DNA of 64,000 bases from Ulota crispa. Lineage: Eukaryota; Streptophyta; Bryopsida; Orthotrichales; Orthotrichaceae. The notes beneath the pieces are model-generated. The model saw only the letters and a program-made list of their open reading frames with translations, was not told where the DNA came from and did not search any database. Shown here one piece after another: positions 51,126-63,864 of the stretch; positions within the stretch are counted from its first letter, which is position 1; each line of letters starts with the position of its first letter. The stretch is taken from NCBI GenBank assembly GCA_963920765.1, contig OY987244.1, positions 12,030,501 through 12,094,500 on the forward strand, in the 5' to 3' direction. A program made the translations under genes and the position numbers.

Positions 51126-51381
51126 AAATTTCACTTTTTTATTTATAAAAAAAAAGAATTTAAATTTTAAAAAAGTTTAATTGAATAACAAAAAACACGT
51201 GAAAATTAACAGAAAATCAATAAAATTTTAACAGAAAACAGCAAATAATCAACAGAAAATCAAAAAAAAATCAACATGCTCTTGTTGAAAAGTACCTAAA
51301 TCAACTTGACCAAATCAACAAAAAAAATCAACATTTTTTAATTGAAATTCTATTGATTTTGTGCTAAATTTTGTACTAGTG

Positions 51382-52740
51382 CTTCTTTGTAAACAACTTC
51401 CATTCATTCAAACTTTACCAATCTTTGGTTTTATCATTGATTATTTAAGATGTGGTTTACTCCATCTAAACTCACTCTTAGAACTAGACTTATTTATTTG
51501 TCAAGTTGAATATTGACTAATTTAAACCAAGTTCTTCATTTATTGGACTTCAATGTTGTGAATTCTTTCACCAACATTTGGCCTTGTTAAATTGTCATAC
51601 CAATCACTGGTCTTAGAAACTTAAACATAAATTAATCTCATCAGATTAATCACAAATCTGAGAATTTCACATTTAGATGTTATATCAATTTGTCATATTG
51701 TCTCAACTAACATTATTGACAATTAAATTTGGGGACTCACTTACCCACTCATGTAGAGAACCATCAAATTGCCTGTGCCTTTCTGGCTTCACCCTAACAA
51801 TTCGTTTCTGGCTTATCTCTGCTATCCACTGGCTTCTTCTTGCATCCAGTTATCTCTGCTTCACACCCTATAAGCTTCCTTCAATTTATCTTCATCTTTT
51901 GTCCTTGCATTCGACTCTTACATGGACTGCCACTCACTGGCTATATAATTCACTCTTGATCAATTTGTCAATCTCTGAGACATATAAATATACTTAATTA
52001 GACTCTGGTCTTGATGACTCAGTTCCTCTCGTCTTTCTCAATTTTGCCACTCATCAGTCTTTCTCTGTTGACATTTCACTATCTACTAGTCCCTTACTGT
52101 ACACTTATAAAATACTCACAACTTCCAATTCTTCAAACTCAGCATATACTCAAACACTTCAAAATTCAATCACATTCAGAACATGACACTTCAACAATTT
52201 CTGATAATTGTAACACACACATAAAAGAAAGAAACAAAATAAATAGATGAAACAATGCCCTTCATTGGTCTTACATGTAAAAAAAATATATTGCCATTCA
52301 AAACAAATTGATAAAGAGACATGTATACTTGACAAGCTTGATTTGATTATGAGAGAGTTAACCTCTATATAGTCTACTGGCTGAGGTAGTTGTTTAACTT
52401 CTCTAACTACCTGCCTACTCGTCCGGTATTATAGGTAGGGATTAGTAACCAATAAGGCTATTTGTCTTTACTATGGGCAATTCTACATCTGATTAAGCTA
52501 ATTGTCTGTTTTTACATTCTAAGACGATTTGATCTTCATTCATACTCTGATTCCATTCTAAATCCCTTAATTGATCTATTCATCCAATTATAAGACAATT
52601 AGTTCAAAAGAAAGGAAAACTGTGATTACATTCCCCCAAGGGAACTTTTGTCCTTTAGGAGTTAACACATTTGCACCAAGGTACCATGGAACATCTAAGG
52701 TGAGGTGCTCCTAAATTGTCATTTTAAGAGCAAGTCTAGA
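51382..52740. other. continuation of the repeat-like region right of CACTA copy B
   Basis: Pyrimidine-rich sequence with the same CAATTTGTC-type motifs as 47300-48329. Frames at 51677-51997 and 52011-52250 are low-complexity and resemble nothing known. A lone element end, GTCCTTTAGGAG-TTAA, lies at 52650-52665. Confidence 0.4.
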
Positions 52741-53026
52741 TTTTCATGGGCTTTTCAAGACAAGAGGATTTTTTTGCCTAATTCTTAGTCAAAGAGAAAT
52801 GGATGTGGAATGTAACCCAATTTTTTCATATTTTTTGAAGCATGATTGAATTCTTGATGAATTTTCAAAGTTTTTGTTGTAAACACCTATTTGTGACTCT
52901 AGATCTTCCATAAAACGTCCCTTGCAAGTTGTGAGGAGATGAATGAAATCAAGGAGTATGATTGACCCTTACAATAGAATATACCTTTTCTTTTATGACT
53001 TGAAGGGATCCATTCAAATACCACTT
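52741..53026 (-). repeat. dispersed about 287-bp repeat, copy 2
   Basis: Inverted relative to 30522-30810. It begins TTTTCATGGGCTTTTCAAG and ends CCATTCAAATACCACT. Confidence 0.85.
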
Positions 53027-53196
53027 CATAACCATCCCTCAACAATCTATGGAAAGGTTTACTAGAGAGGGTCACAATTAGAGCACCCTACTTTACAAGG
53101 GAATTGTTGCAATTTTAAAGATTGTAAGGGTGTGTTTCAGAATTTGACAAACTACAGTGGAATTTTTCAAAATTTTCCAAGATAATTATAGTAACG

Positions 53197-53456
53197 TTAA
53201 TCCCTAAGCACTCAGTCAACATTATAGGGGAATGTGAACCCTTAAATGTCAATGCAATTTGATTGGTATAAACTCCTTGTTCATTCAGTGAAATAATCAG
53301 AAATCAAGAACAGCTCATAGCAATAGCTCTGAACTAGTAATTCCAAGGGTCGGATCTTCTAGATCTAATTTTCCAGCTCATAAGGAAACTCCAATTGTAA
53401 GCATGTCTCTCAGAACACTTAAAAAGGCATTCAAACTTTGGGCGCTCAGGGGTTAA
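53197..53456. mobile_element. TTAA-bounded MITE, 260 bp
   Basis: The left end TTAA-TCCCTAAGCACTCAG and right end GGGCGCTCAGGGG-TTAA are inverted repeats. Its right TTAA is the same four bases as the left TTAA of the next element. Confidence 0.65.
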
Positions 53457-54391
53457 CCCCTAAAGGACTGAGCCATTTTTCCAATGAAAATCACTCAAAA
53501 TTACCACTTTTGGAGGCGTTAGTAAGGAGGTATTCTTTTTTGAAAATTTGGGAAATCTAACCGTAGGATCTTGCCCTAGATTGGAATAGGTACTTGTGGA
53601 AAAAAAATCAGGTCATTTCAGATGGACATGAGTGAGATATTTACATCTAAAGTGAAAAGAAAAGTTTTTTTTCATGCTGCCCCAAAATTTCAGAAGCCTT
53701 TGACCATTCTTACATGAAAATAATTGCTCTATGCAGCTTGCGCTTTATTTTTCCCATGTAGGAAATCAAGTTAGCTATGTGTGGGAGAATTTTCAAATCA
53801 ATTGGAACTACACAACACATAGGAAAAATCAATAAGTAAAAAGAAGTAGAGAATGAGTCAAATCACTAAATTGTTAAGAATTTAATTATTAAAAAGAAAA
53901 TCGCAAATCCTAATGGTCAAAATGTTGTGATAAACAATCTACTTTGTTTTGTTCAATTTTTTTCTTCCAAAATAATGAAAATTGAGTAAAATAAAGGACT
54001 TCAAAGTTTATTTTAGAGTAGAGATTCCATAACTGCCCGCAAACAAAAACTCCTCATAACTTTCATGTCATTGATTGAAATTGAATGATTCAAAGCTTCT
54101 CACCTAACAAAAAAAATTAAAGAACCAGTTTCAAAGTTTAATTTAAAAAAATTAATTTTTAAAAAAGTTTTTGGGCTGCCCGAGTGGGCAGTCTTCCCCA
54201 ACTTTTCAAAGATTCTTGCATAACTTCTTCAATAATTGTCGGAATGAGGAAAAAATTAGATGCCCGCGTAGATTTTTGAATTCCACACCTTCAATAAAAG
54301 TTTCAAAAAATCACACAAAGTAACTTATTCAAAGGTACATGCCCAAACTCCCACCTGTCCCCCAAAGGGACAACAGTCCTTTAGGGGTTAA
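53453..54391 (-). mobile_element. TTAA-bounded element, 939 bp
   Basis: The left end TTAA-CCCCTAAAGGACTGAGC and right end CAACAGTCCTTTAGGGG-TTAA are inverted. Homologous over the full length to 36427-37361 in opposite orientation, nearly equal in size. Both TTAA copies are intact. Confidence 0.85.
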
Positions 54392-55182
54392 ACTGATACT
54401 AAAGTAACACAAGTATCCAAGGCCCAAAAATGAATCAGCCCTACTCCAACAGCCCTGTAAGTCCACCTGGACCCAAGTCGAGAAACGCATCACGAAAGTT
54501 TATTCAAATGTCAAAACAAAAATAAATACAAAAGACTGAAAAAAAAGAAAAAGGATCAAGATTGGATTAGGAGTTTAAAAAATATTAAAAAAAAGATTAA
54601 AAATACTGAAAATTCACCCGAATCGAAAGAACCCAAATGATATGGTCGGCCAGTCAATAGGGAAAACTATGTCATTAACACGCGGCTTAACGACAAGGCG
54701 CCACCTTAGCGAGGACGGCGTCCTTCCGCGGGGCAGGAACAACCACGGTCACACGCGCCTACCCTACGACCGCGCGACTTGCTGCAGCGCCAGGCTCGGC
54801 CGAAGTACGACCGGTGCTCCCGTCGCCGCTCGCAGGCCATGGCGGAGCGCATCCCGAGAACGCCAAGGTCTGTTGTCCCCCGAGCGTTCTGTGCCGATCC
54901 TTTTTAGTGGTGCTGTGTGACCTGTGGTGGTGGTGGTGGGACAGCACGTCTGGGTGAAGACCCTCCGCTCCTCACTCCACTAGAAAAATCTCGCCTTGGT
55001 GTGCATTTCCACCTTGCAAGCTTTTTAGTACCACGCTCTGTTGCACTTCGGCTCTTTTGAAAACGTACCTTGGAGATCGCTCCGTGGGTTGTCCCGAATT
55101 CGAAGTTTGCATTGGCGTTGTGTGTGTGTGTGTGTGTGTTGGGGTTGTATCCGGTGGTGTGCATTGGATAGTTTGTTTAGAG
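54392..55182 (+). promoter_or_regulatory. AGPase upstream region and 5' UTR
   Basis: GC rises sharply from about 54640 toward the ATG at 55183. A (TG)n run (about 55121-55139) lies some 45-60 bp before the start codon, probably in the 5' UTR. No TATA box or light-responsive motif is assigned. Confidence 0.4.
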
Positions 55183-57862
55183 ATGGCGGCCGCATTGGCA
55201 GCGTCGACGGCTACTGCTGCTGCTGCTTCATCGTCGTCCTCCGTGCGTCTCTCTTCTAGTGGGAGGGCCGCTCGAGGCGCTTTTCTTTGTGGTGGCACTG
55301 CTGCGCAACTGGGGTCGAGTTCTTCCTCTCTAAGAGGAACCGGCGTAACTTGCAAGAATGTGAGTAGTTCTAGAAGAAACTTGCAGCGGCCTCGTAAGGT
55401 GGTCGTCTCGCCTCGGAATGTGTCCGACTCGCCGGTGGTCGCTGAAGCCTGCCTCGATCCCGACGCCAGCCGGGTAAGCTGCCTGTGCATGCACACATGC
55501 GTCACAATCGATTGATTGATTGAGCCCTGTTGTGAACACTTTTCCCTTGTTTGTGCTGATTGTGCTCCTTTCGTTGTGTACGCAGAGCGTGCTCGGAATT
55601 ATCCTTGGAGGCGGAGCCGGCAGCCGATTGTACCCGCTGACGAAGAAGCGAGCGAAGCCTGCCGTGCCGCTGGGCGCTAACTACCGGTTGATCGACATCC
55701 CCGTCAGCAACTGCATCAACAGCAACATCAACAAGATCTACGTGCTCACGCAATTCAACTCCGCGTCTCTGAACCGGCACTTGTCGCGCGCGTATGCCAG
55801 CAACATGGGCGGGTACAAGAACGAAGGCTTTGTGGAGGTTTTGGCTGCGCAACAGAGCCCCGAGAATCCCAATTGGTTCCAGGTACCATATCTCTCACAA
55901 GTCTCGTCCAAACTCTCCAATCACAGGAGCTTTGCTTTCAATTTTCTGACTTGTGTGGGTACCCTAATGCCGATTTGAGCTTCTAATCAATCAGTCCACT
56001 GAATAGTGTTTGATTGAGTTTTTCTCTGTTTAGGAATATGCTTTCTGATCGAGTATGTTGTGGTGATGCAGGGAACTGCGGATGCAGTGAGGCAATATCT
56101 ATGGCTATTTGAGGAAGCGCAGGTGCTGGAGTACGTGATTTTGGCAGGAGATCACTTGTACCGTATGGATTACCAGCACTTCATTCAGGTGCATCGTGAG
56201 ACAGATGCCGACATTACGGTGGCTGCTCTGCCGATGGATGAAGCTCGTGCTACTGCGTTTGGCTTGATGAAGATCAACGACCAGGGTCGGATTATTGAAT
56301 TTGCCGAGAAGCCAAGTGGAGCCGAGCTACACGCTATGCAGGTGCTTGTGCACACCAGGGTGGAATTTACGTGTGAAATACTGCATTAACTCTCTTTAGT
56401 TTGATGCAGTCTTTCTGATGTATTTGGTTTATGACGCAGGTGGATACGACAGTGTTGGGATTGGATGCCAAGAGAGCCAAAGATATGCCTTACATTGCCA
56501 GCATGGGTATTTACGTAGTCAGTAAGGAAGCTATGATCTCTCTGCTTCGAAATGACTTCCCTGAAGCGAATGATTTTGGAAGCGAGGTTATCCCTGGTGC
56601 TACTAAGTTGGGCATGAAGGTACTACAGAAAGTGGCTCTCAAGCATTTTGCAATATTCTTCCAGATTGAAGCATTCTGATTTCTTAACGTATCGAACTAA
56701 AAACCTAATTTCTCTGGATGAATAGTTCCTCTTGTACAATTGGAGGGTTTTCAGCAACTTTTCTGAAGAAAGTGTTTGTTTTGAATTACGTATCAGGTTC
56801 AAGCCTACTTGTATGATGGCTATTGGGAAGATATTGGAACTATTGAAGCTTTTTACAACGCCAACCTGGGAATTACAAAGAAGCCAGTTCCTGATTTTAG
56901 GCAAGTTCTGGAAAATGTGTGCTAAGTCTGTTATTCGTTAGTACAAATGTACTGCGTTGTTAACTACTCTCTAGTAGCCAGGCAAATGTGGGAATACTTT
57001 TGCGTTACGTAAATTAGGGTGGATATCATCACGCCACTGATTGTTTTCTTCTCCACTTCTGCAGTTTCTATGATAGGTCTTCCCCAATTTACACTCAAGC
57101 TCGATTCCTTCCTCCGTCAAAGATGTTGGACGCCGACGTCACAGACAGCGTTATCGGAGAAGGTTGTGTTATTCAGGTAAACATCAGACAACTCTCAATA
57201 CCTTCCACGTGTTCTAACTTGCAGCAGTGCACAATGTGTTTTATTTAGCTCACACCAAATCAGTTATTTGTACCTAGATTTCTGTGTTCTTATGGTACTT
57301 GTTGCATGTGCAGAACGCCAGAATTTTCCACTCAGTGGTAGGCCTACGGTCCTGGGTTGCAGAGGGTGCCGTTGTAGAAGACGCACTTCTCATGGGTGCT
57401 GACTACTACGAGGTAAACTAGCTAAACCTTTCAAAACCCTAAAAAGAAAAATTGATTTGTATCTACCCAAGCTTACTGTTATTTCCGAAGCTGACACTAT
57501 ATTATTTTCTGTTGACAGACTGATGAACAAAGAAACGAGCTGTTAGCGTCTGGTGGCATACCCATGGGTATTGGCAAAAACTCAATAGTGAAGAGAGCTA
57601 TCATTGACAAGAATGCACGAATTGGAGAGAATGTGAAGGTAAGATTTGACTAGATTTTCATGGTTTTTTGAATTTTTTTTATTCAATTTGTACGAAGCTG
57701 TCCAAGTGGAAACAATAGAGAATAATAATGTCAGAATTTGTGCAGATTGTGAACAAGGACGATGTGCAAGAGGCAGCTCGGGAGACGGACGGCTATTTCA
57801 TCAAGAGTGGAATTGTGACAATTATCAAGGATGCCATTATTCCTCACGGGACCATCATTTAG
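55183..57862 (+). CDS. APS1: ADP-glucose pyrophosphorylase, small (catalytic) subunit
   Basis: Makes ADP-glucose from glucose-1-phosphate and ATP in the plastid, the committed step of starch synthesis, as a heterotetramer with large subunits. Nine exons: 55183-55473, 55586-55882, 56072-56341, 56440-56619, 56797-56900, 57065-57176, 57314-57412, 57519-57638 and 57746-57862, giving 529 aa. The Ala/Ser-rich N-terminus (1 to about 80) looks like a transit peptide. [10 protein letters not shown] carries the Cys (about residue 90) through which small subunits are linked under thioredoxin control. Catalytic features are [18 protein letters not shown] (nucleotide loop), [18 protein letters not shown] and the beta-helix domain ending in [15 protein letters not shown]. 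The motif set is that of the small, not the large, subunit. Intron 5 uses a GC donor (TTTTAG^GCAAGT); all other introns are GT-AG. The gene looks intact. Confidence 0.97.
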
Positions 57863-59792
57863 TTTTTTATTTTATATTATACTCTGAGTCTTTGAGGTGA
57901 TGAATCCAAGGGCTGTAGTGAATAAATAGAGTAATTTTTTTTATGATAGCCGGCAGCTGACCTGGAACATGACGAAGCACTGGAAGAAAAGCAGGTCTGC
58001 GTTTTTGCGTATTTGATTTCTCCTGCGAAGGCCTATCGCAATTTTTGAGGAAAAGTGTAATAGAGATGTAGACTGTAGCGACACTAGGTCTCTCCACTCC
58101 CTCGTAGTGGACAACTCTCAAACTGTGATTAGAACTCTCTCTCTTTTTCTCTCTCTCTTTACACCTGCAGTGAAGGGGAAATTACAACACCCTGAAGATT
58201 TTTTTTCTTCTACCACTTATTTTTCCCCTTATTTCCCGGTAGGTGGATTTGTTAAGACAAGTTCTCACCTGTTATTTAGCTTTTGCTTGTAATGTCATTC
58301 TGGATTTACTAAGGTTATGTATCTGTACTGTACAATACCGAGTAGTGAGTTTTACCAGGCTCTGAAGACTAGGTTCACTTTCAAACGGCTTAAGTTATGT
58401 CTCTTTTCTCGTCTTGGTGATGGACAGTTTAGTAAACTGTGGGAAGGTCTTCATCTCTTGTCATGTTTCTTTGATGAATGATTTCCAAGTTGTTACTTGT
58501 GTGTAATGCTAAAATATCCTCTTAAAGTGCATTTTATTTTCTTTCATGGTCTGGGACTCTGGGTCTGTAAAGTTTTGATTTGCTCTATTGTATGTAGATT
58601 GAGTACGCGCATAACTCTATGGACCTGCTCCCCCCTGAGCCAGGGGTTTATTATTGTTTCCATTTTAGTTTTTTAGTTTTTTCTTTCATTGGCGATGTGT
58701 ACTCTAAAGTGTGTGCACGAAAGGAAAAACTTAACACCATGAAATCAGTTAGTATTAGTAAATCTTCTTATATTAATGAACCCGATATTTTTCTGATGAG
58801 GATTTAGCGGTTTCATGCTTTTATTTAAATTTTTATGTATTTTTTTATGACACCTACCATTGGTTGCCTAACTAGATTGACTATACTTCCTGTTGTTTCG
58901 CTGACATGAAGATGTTCAAGGCAGTCGTAATCACGTGAGGTTATTGGATTTTCATGTTACTGCATGCCCTATGAGATGAAATGCATCTTATCTTATTTCT
59001 ATAATAAGCTTAGTTTTATTAGTTGGGTAGTTGGGTGTTTATTATAGAATAAATCTTTATTAGTTGGGTGTTCTTCCAAGAATATTAAATGGCGGCTATG
59101 TGGCGGTTATGGTTGTCCTTGGAGATGGAGTATATACGGGAATTGGGGGTGACTGCCTGGAGAAAGAGGCAAAGTATGTAGGTAGGCATAGTACATATAA
59201 ACTCATTGTAACGGAAAGGAGAAGAAGCTTGAAGGAGGTGATTATGAGGAAGGTCATGTTAATTTTTTTGCAAGGACCCCCTCCTGTGATGGTCCTCTGC
59301 CGGAACAATGGATACAAGGGTTCACTAGTTTGGGATAATAGTATTGGTATATTCAAATACATAAATATTTGACTCAATTGTTGAGAATATCTTTTTCATT
59401 AAATTTTGGAGAATTGGAGATTAATTGTTTGTTGTTTGAGCAAGGTGCTGGTTGGGGATCTCAAAGGAATCCGTAAGTTTTTCATTTGCAAGTCTTCATG
59501 GATGTTTGTTTGATTTCCCTTGCAGACTTGTTCCTTGTTCTGTTTACATACTTGTAGTCAAATTTTTGCACTAAAGCTCAGCCTCTAACAAGGAGTTGTT
59601 TCTACTTGTACTCCTATATTATTTGATGCTTTCCTGAGAGTATCAATGGTTGCAAGGAATTGGTGCAATCTTGTCGGGAGGCATTTTTGTGAGTATCATC
59701 TATTTTGTTTTGATTTTTCAGTAGAACCGAGACTTGCAAACACTCCTGCAAGCTATCGGTACTAGAATAGGGATACTTAGGTTGGCGGCACT
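57863..59792. other. AGPase 3' UTR and spacer
   Basis: The first few hundred bases probably hold the 3' UTR. A 102-codon plus-strand frame at 59064-59372 and its antisense show no recognisable domain. Nothing else is seen. Confidence 0.4.
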
Positions 59793-59908
59793 TCACATCT
59801 AGTGTAGCTGAGGGCCGTTCCACACTATGGCCGACCAAGTCGAAAGCCCATCACATCTAGTGTAGCTGAGGGCCGCTCCACACTATGGCCAACCGAGTTG
59901 AAAGCCCA
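59793..59908. repeat. 58-bp tandem duplication
   Basis: Two adjacent copies (59793-59850 and 59851-59908) starting TCACATCTAGTGTAGCTGAG, with a few differences. Confidence 0.9.
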
Positions 59909-60801
59909 TCAAATTGAGTGGTCAAATTTTTTTGAGAAGCCAAGAAAATTTGCTGAAAATAGACAATAAATGTTGAAATTGACAACACTCAACCATCGTT
60001 TAGGTCTCCATTTTTTGTTGGACCCAAACTTCCCTTTGAGAGGCCATCACTATGGATGATAAAGTGCTGCCATGTATGCAGTTTGGTGGATGGTGAACTT
60101 TAGACTTTAGCCTCTAGTGTGAAGGGTTGAGAAACCAAACTCTTGGTTTCTTGCAATATGATTGGTAGAAACCAATGGTCTCTCAACCTTTGGCCATAGT
60201 GTGAAATGGCTATGAGAAGTAGATGTGCTAGTCACAAGCTTGAAAATACACATGTTGAGAACTCACTCGTTCCACTTATTTTACTTGCTGATGTCGCAAG
60301 ATTTCATTGAGTTTTGAAAATATGTAATTATTTCTTGTATGTTCTGAGTTGTAGAGGTATTCATTAATTGTGTGTCCTATCTTTTTGAACATTCTAATAA
60401 TGTTATTTGGTGTTTTCAGTGTGAGCGGGAATTTCATGTTGGGTGTTAAAAAGAGCATGCATGGTCTAGAAGATTTCAAGGTAACAATGATGCTCGACCA
60501 ATCCCAATCTATGTGACTGGTAGAACACGACATGGAGTTTTAGAAGCAATTTATTTCTTTGGATGTCTATTACACTTAGCATTATTTTTATCTATTGAGA
60601 AGAGTATAGGAGTTGTTCTTCAAATATTTGCTCTTTGATATGAACTCTTGTTTCCCAATTAGTTCTATGCTTTCAGGAGCTTTGAGAGGGAGAGTGGTTA
60701 TGTAGTCAAGATTGCAAGCACATTCATAGCATACTAAGTTGGCTAAGGTAGCATGCTCTAATTACGAAAGCGTTCTATAGGTAAATCAAGAATAGATATG
60801 A
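59909..60801. other. spacer with possible foldback partner
   Basis: CTTTGGCCATAGTGTGAAATG (about 60189) is inverted relative to CCACACTATGGCC in the 58-bp repeat, so a decayed foldback element from about 59850 to 60215 is possible. No gene is seen. Confidence 0.35.
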
Positions 60802-61088
60802 AGTGGTCCTTGAATAGATCCCTTCAAGTCATAGAAAAAAAAGGTGTATTCTATTACAAGAGTTAATCATACTCCTTAATTTCACCCATTTTTTATAAGT
60901 TGCACGAGTACAATTTATAAGAGACCTAGAGTCACAAATAGGTGTCTATTACAAATTTTTTGAAAATTCAACAACAATTCAATAAAGTTTCAAAAAACAT
61001 GAAAAAAATTATGTTGCATTTAGCATCCATTTCTCTTTGTCTAAAAATTAAACAAAAAATCTTTGTGTCTTGAAAGCCCATGAAAAAG
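60802..61088 (+). repeat. dispersed about 287-bp repeat, copy 3
   Basis: Starts AGTGGTCCTTGAATAGATC and ends GCCCATGAAAAAG. Homologous to 30522-30810 and 52741-53026. Confidence 0.85.
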
Positions 61089-62347
61089 CAGACCAACCTT
61101 AAAGTGATTAAAGTGATAGTTTTAGAGCATTATACCTTAGTGGCGAACGGGCCTAAGCCCTTGGCTGATAGCATTATCAGTAAAGCTTTGAAATTCCGAC
61201 CCCAATTTAATAAATCTAAAGAATAAGTAGAGTTGGGATGTGGAGGTTTTAAGTGGCAGCTTCCGCATCCCGCAAATGGCAACACACTTTCACGAAATGC
61301 CCTTGGGTTTGTGTAGAAATACAAGTGATATCCCTAGTTACCTTTGAGAATATCACAAATACTCTTAGTTTTCTTGTGGGTGATGGCACAGTCACCAAAA
61401 AGGACTGCTTAACTCTGATTTGGTCATACCCATGATATTTTTGCTATTTATTACATCCTACTAGATAGTGCTTTGCTATTTATTTTTTGGCAAGAAGTTA
61501 CTTACACTTGTAAATTAGTAGAAAAAAATACACTTTTTCAAAAGATGAATGTTTTCATGTCCAAATGAGCAATTTTGTGAGAAGTTCCGGAACTGTCTCA
61601 TTTCATCAAAATGAAGTAAAGCACTCATCTAGACTACAAATTTGGTTATTAGGAATTAGGTTAATGCATTTATTGTTGTGCAAGCTTCTATAGGCCATGA
61701 ATTTAAAGTGTATTAGTCCATACATTATTAAAATTAGTTGTTATGAATTCTTTTAGGGACAGTTTCATGCAAGTTTTTCCACGCCCAATAAAGAACATTA
61801 AAAATTTGTAGTTTTTTTTTAAAGTGGCAAAAGCATGCACATGCACTTGTTTCTAGGTGCACATATGGTCAAAATTATTAAAATGTTCATAATTCATTTT
61901 AGGGAGCCATTACAAATTGCAAGTCAAAAAAAGTCCGGATCAAGACATTTGGGTTCTAATCACTTTTATGGTGGAAAATAAAATCAAGAAAGTCCTTTTG
62001 ATGAAAGGAGCACTTTCTAAATGGATGTCTTAATGTAAGAAAAGCTTAAAAAAAAAATCTCATCACTTGTAAGTTCAAATTTTTAATTAAACAAAAATAA
62101 TCCGGACTCACTAGTGCAAGTGATAAAAAAGTCCTTTCCAGAGGTCCAATAGGCCCTTTCAAGGGTACCCTGATCGTGCCATCACCCTTGTGCCATTTTA
62201 ACAAATTTTTTTTTTACTATTGGGATAACAAAAGAAATTATAAAAACTAGATGCAAATTGACTGGAAGTCAAATCTTGAAGGCAAGCTTCTCAAGTTCTA
62301 TATATGTAGGATTTTTGCATGAAAATCTGTTGGGGCCAAAGCCATTG
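61089..62347. other. AT-rich spacer
   Basis: No gene or clear element. Confidence 0.4.
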
Positions 62348-62442
62348 CATCAACCTCATTGAATAGCATCAACCTCATCAAATAGCATCAACCTCATCAA
62401 ATAGCATCAACCTCATCAAATAGCATCAACCTCATCAAATAG
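62348..62442. repeat. 19-bp tandem repeat, five copies
   Basis: Five direct copies of CATCAACCTCATCAAATAG. The first has two base changes and the other four are identical. Confidence 0.97.
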
Positions 62443-63016
62443 CATGCTTTTTCTTTGCCAATGTCTTCAATGCAAATGCAGCGCACAAAAATTTGCAATA
62501 AAGGGGTACAAGACAATTAGAGGTGTGTATATGATGTTCTTCAATCATACACTAATCCCTATTGAACATTCCTTGTAAAAATGAACTTGTCTAAACACGT
62601 AGAAAAAACATGTAGAAATTGATATGTTGCTCAAAGCAATTATTTTTTCTTGATGGCAAATTTTCACCACAACGTTACTTGGATTTTTGTTGGATTTGAC
62701 ACTGGCTGCCTTAGAGGATAATTGACCGAGTTATCCTAAAACTTCCCCAAATAACAACCTAGCTTAACTCATTTCCTACTGGTATCCTTAGCTCAAGTTT
62801 AATCACATAGTCTGATAGGGGAAATGAAAAGCTACCACCATTGGTGGGGTGTTGCCCAAGGCACAAATACCAAGCGGCAAAACACCTTCAGGGGCACGCA
62901 AATGATATCTTTCGCTCACAAAAGACATTGAGAGTTCTTGAAGACAAATCTTGGTAGAGCAGCTCTTCCTTTGTTTCCTTTGACCTTCAATTTATTAGCA
63001 GGTCACGGTTTAGTGT
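62443..63016. other. spacer
   Basis: Nothing recognisable. Confidence 0.4.
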
Positions 63017-63864
63017 CTAAGAGCCTCCCCAATCCAGCCGTTAGGAGGCACGGAAAATACCTGTACCAAGAGTTCATCCGGGCGTGAATGAAAATCAGGG
63101 CTTCAATGCAGCAAGTACTAGTAACTGCATTTTTTAGGGCTCCCCATGCAAGAGCCTTCCCTTGCATGTTTGCACTATTTGGAGAGTCCTGAATATCACT
63201 CCACTGACTCCAATTGCAATTTCAGATATTTTTGACATGAATTTCATCACATAAGCACTTAAAAAATAAATAAACTATTAAAAAATTGTGTTTAGTAAGT
63301 GTCAAAACTTGTTTGCATTGGGGCTGCTAGATTGGAAAATGCCCCTGCTCTATAACTCAACCAAAGTCAGAAAGAACCAAATGAATTGCGTAACTCAACC
63401 AAAGTCAGACACAATTTGACAAAGTTTTCCGAGCTTCTTTCTCAGCTGGATTGGGAATGGTCTTACCCAATGTCGCTGAAACATTGGCACAGAAAACCTA
63501 TCACCGGCTCACTACACGGCAAGGCCATTTTCCAACCTCCCAGCCCCCAATGCAAACAAGTTATGACACTCACTAAACACAATTTTTTACATGTTTATGT
63601 CTTTTTTAAGTGTTTATGTGAGGAGATTCATGTCAAAAACATCTAAAATTGCATTAGAGTCAAAGAATCAGACACTCTAGAATGGTATGCAGGAATCTCC
63701 AAATAATGCAAGTATGCAAGGGAAGAGCTCTTGCATGGGGAGTCTTGAAAAATACAGTTGCAAATATATGCTGCATTAAAGCCCTGATTTTCAATGAAGC
63801 CTAGTTTAACACTCTGTACAAACTTTCATGTGCCTTGCTATTGCTACATTGTGAATGCTCTAAG
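63017..63864. mobile_element. foldback MITE-like element, about 850 bp
   Basis: The left end CTAAGAGCCTCCCCAATCCA and right end ATTGTGAATGCTCTAAG are inverted. The arms pair further inside: CCATGCAAGAGCCTTCCCTTG with GGGAAGAGCTCTTGCATGG, and CTTGTTTGCATTGGGGCTG with GCCCCCAATGCAAACAAG. The 86-codon frame at 63386-63646 crosses the centre and is not a recognisable protein. Confidence 0.7.

Larger units (their letters stand above)
48330..51381 (-). mobile_element. non-autonomous CACTA (CMC/EnSpm) element, copy B
   Basis: It runs from CACTAGTAGAAAAC to TTTTGTACTAGTG and is flanked on both sides by CTT, an intact 3-bp target duplication as expected for CACTA elements. It is inverted relative to copy A. 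It holds a 10-bp tandem array, a tRNA-like segment and a nested 413-bp foldback MITE, and is about 2.6 kb without that insertion. No transposase frame. Confidence 0.88.

Noticed and set aside
46049-52665. One large TTAA element joining the lone ends at 46049 and 52665 around CACTA copy B
   Set aside because: The two ends match for only about 8 bp beyond TTAA, too little to pair them.
54904-55505. His-rich and 177-aa minus-strand frames near the AGPase start
   Set aside because: They are antisense to the 5' UTR and exon 1; the (TG)n run and GGT repeats explain the His and Thr runs.
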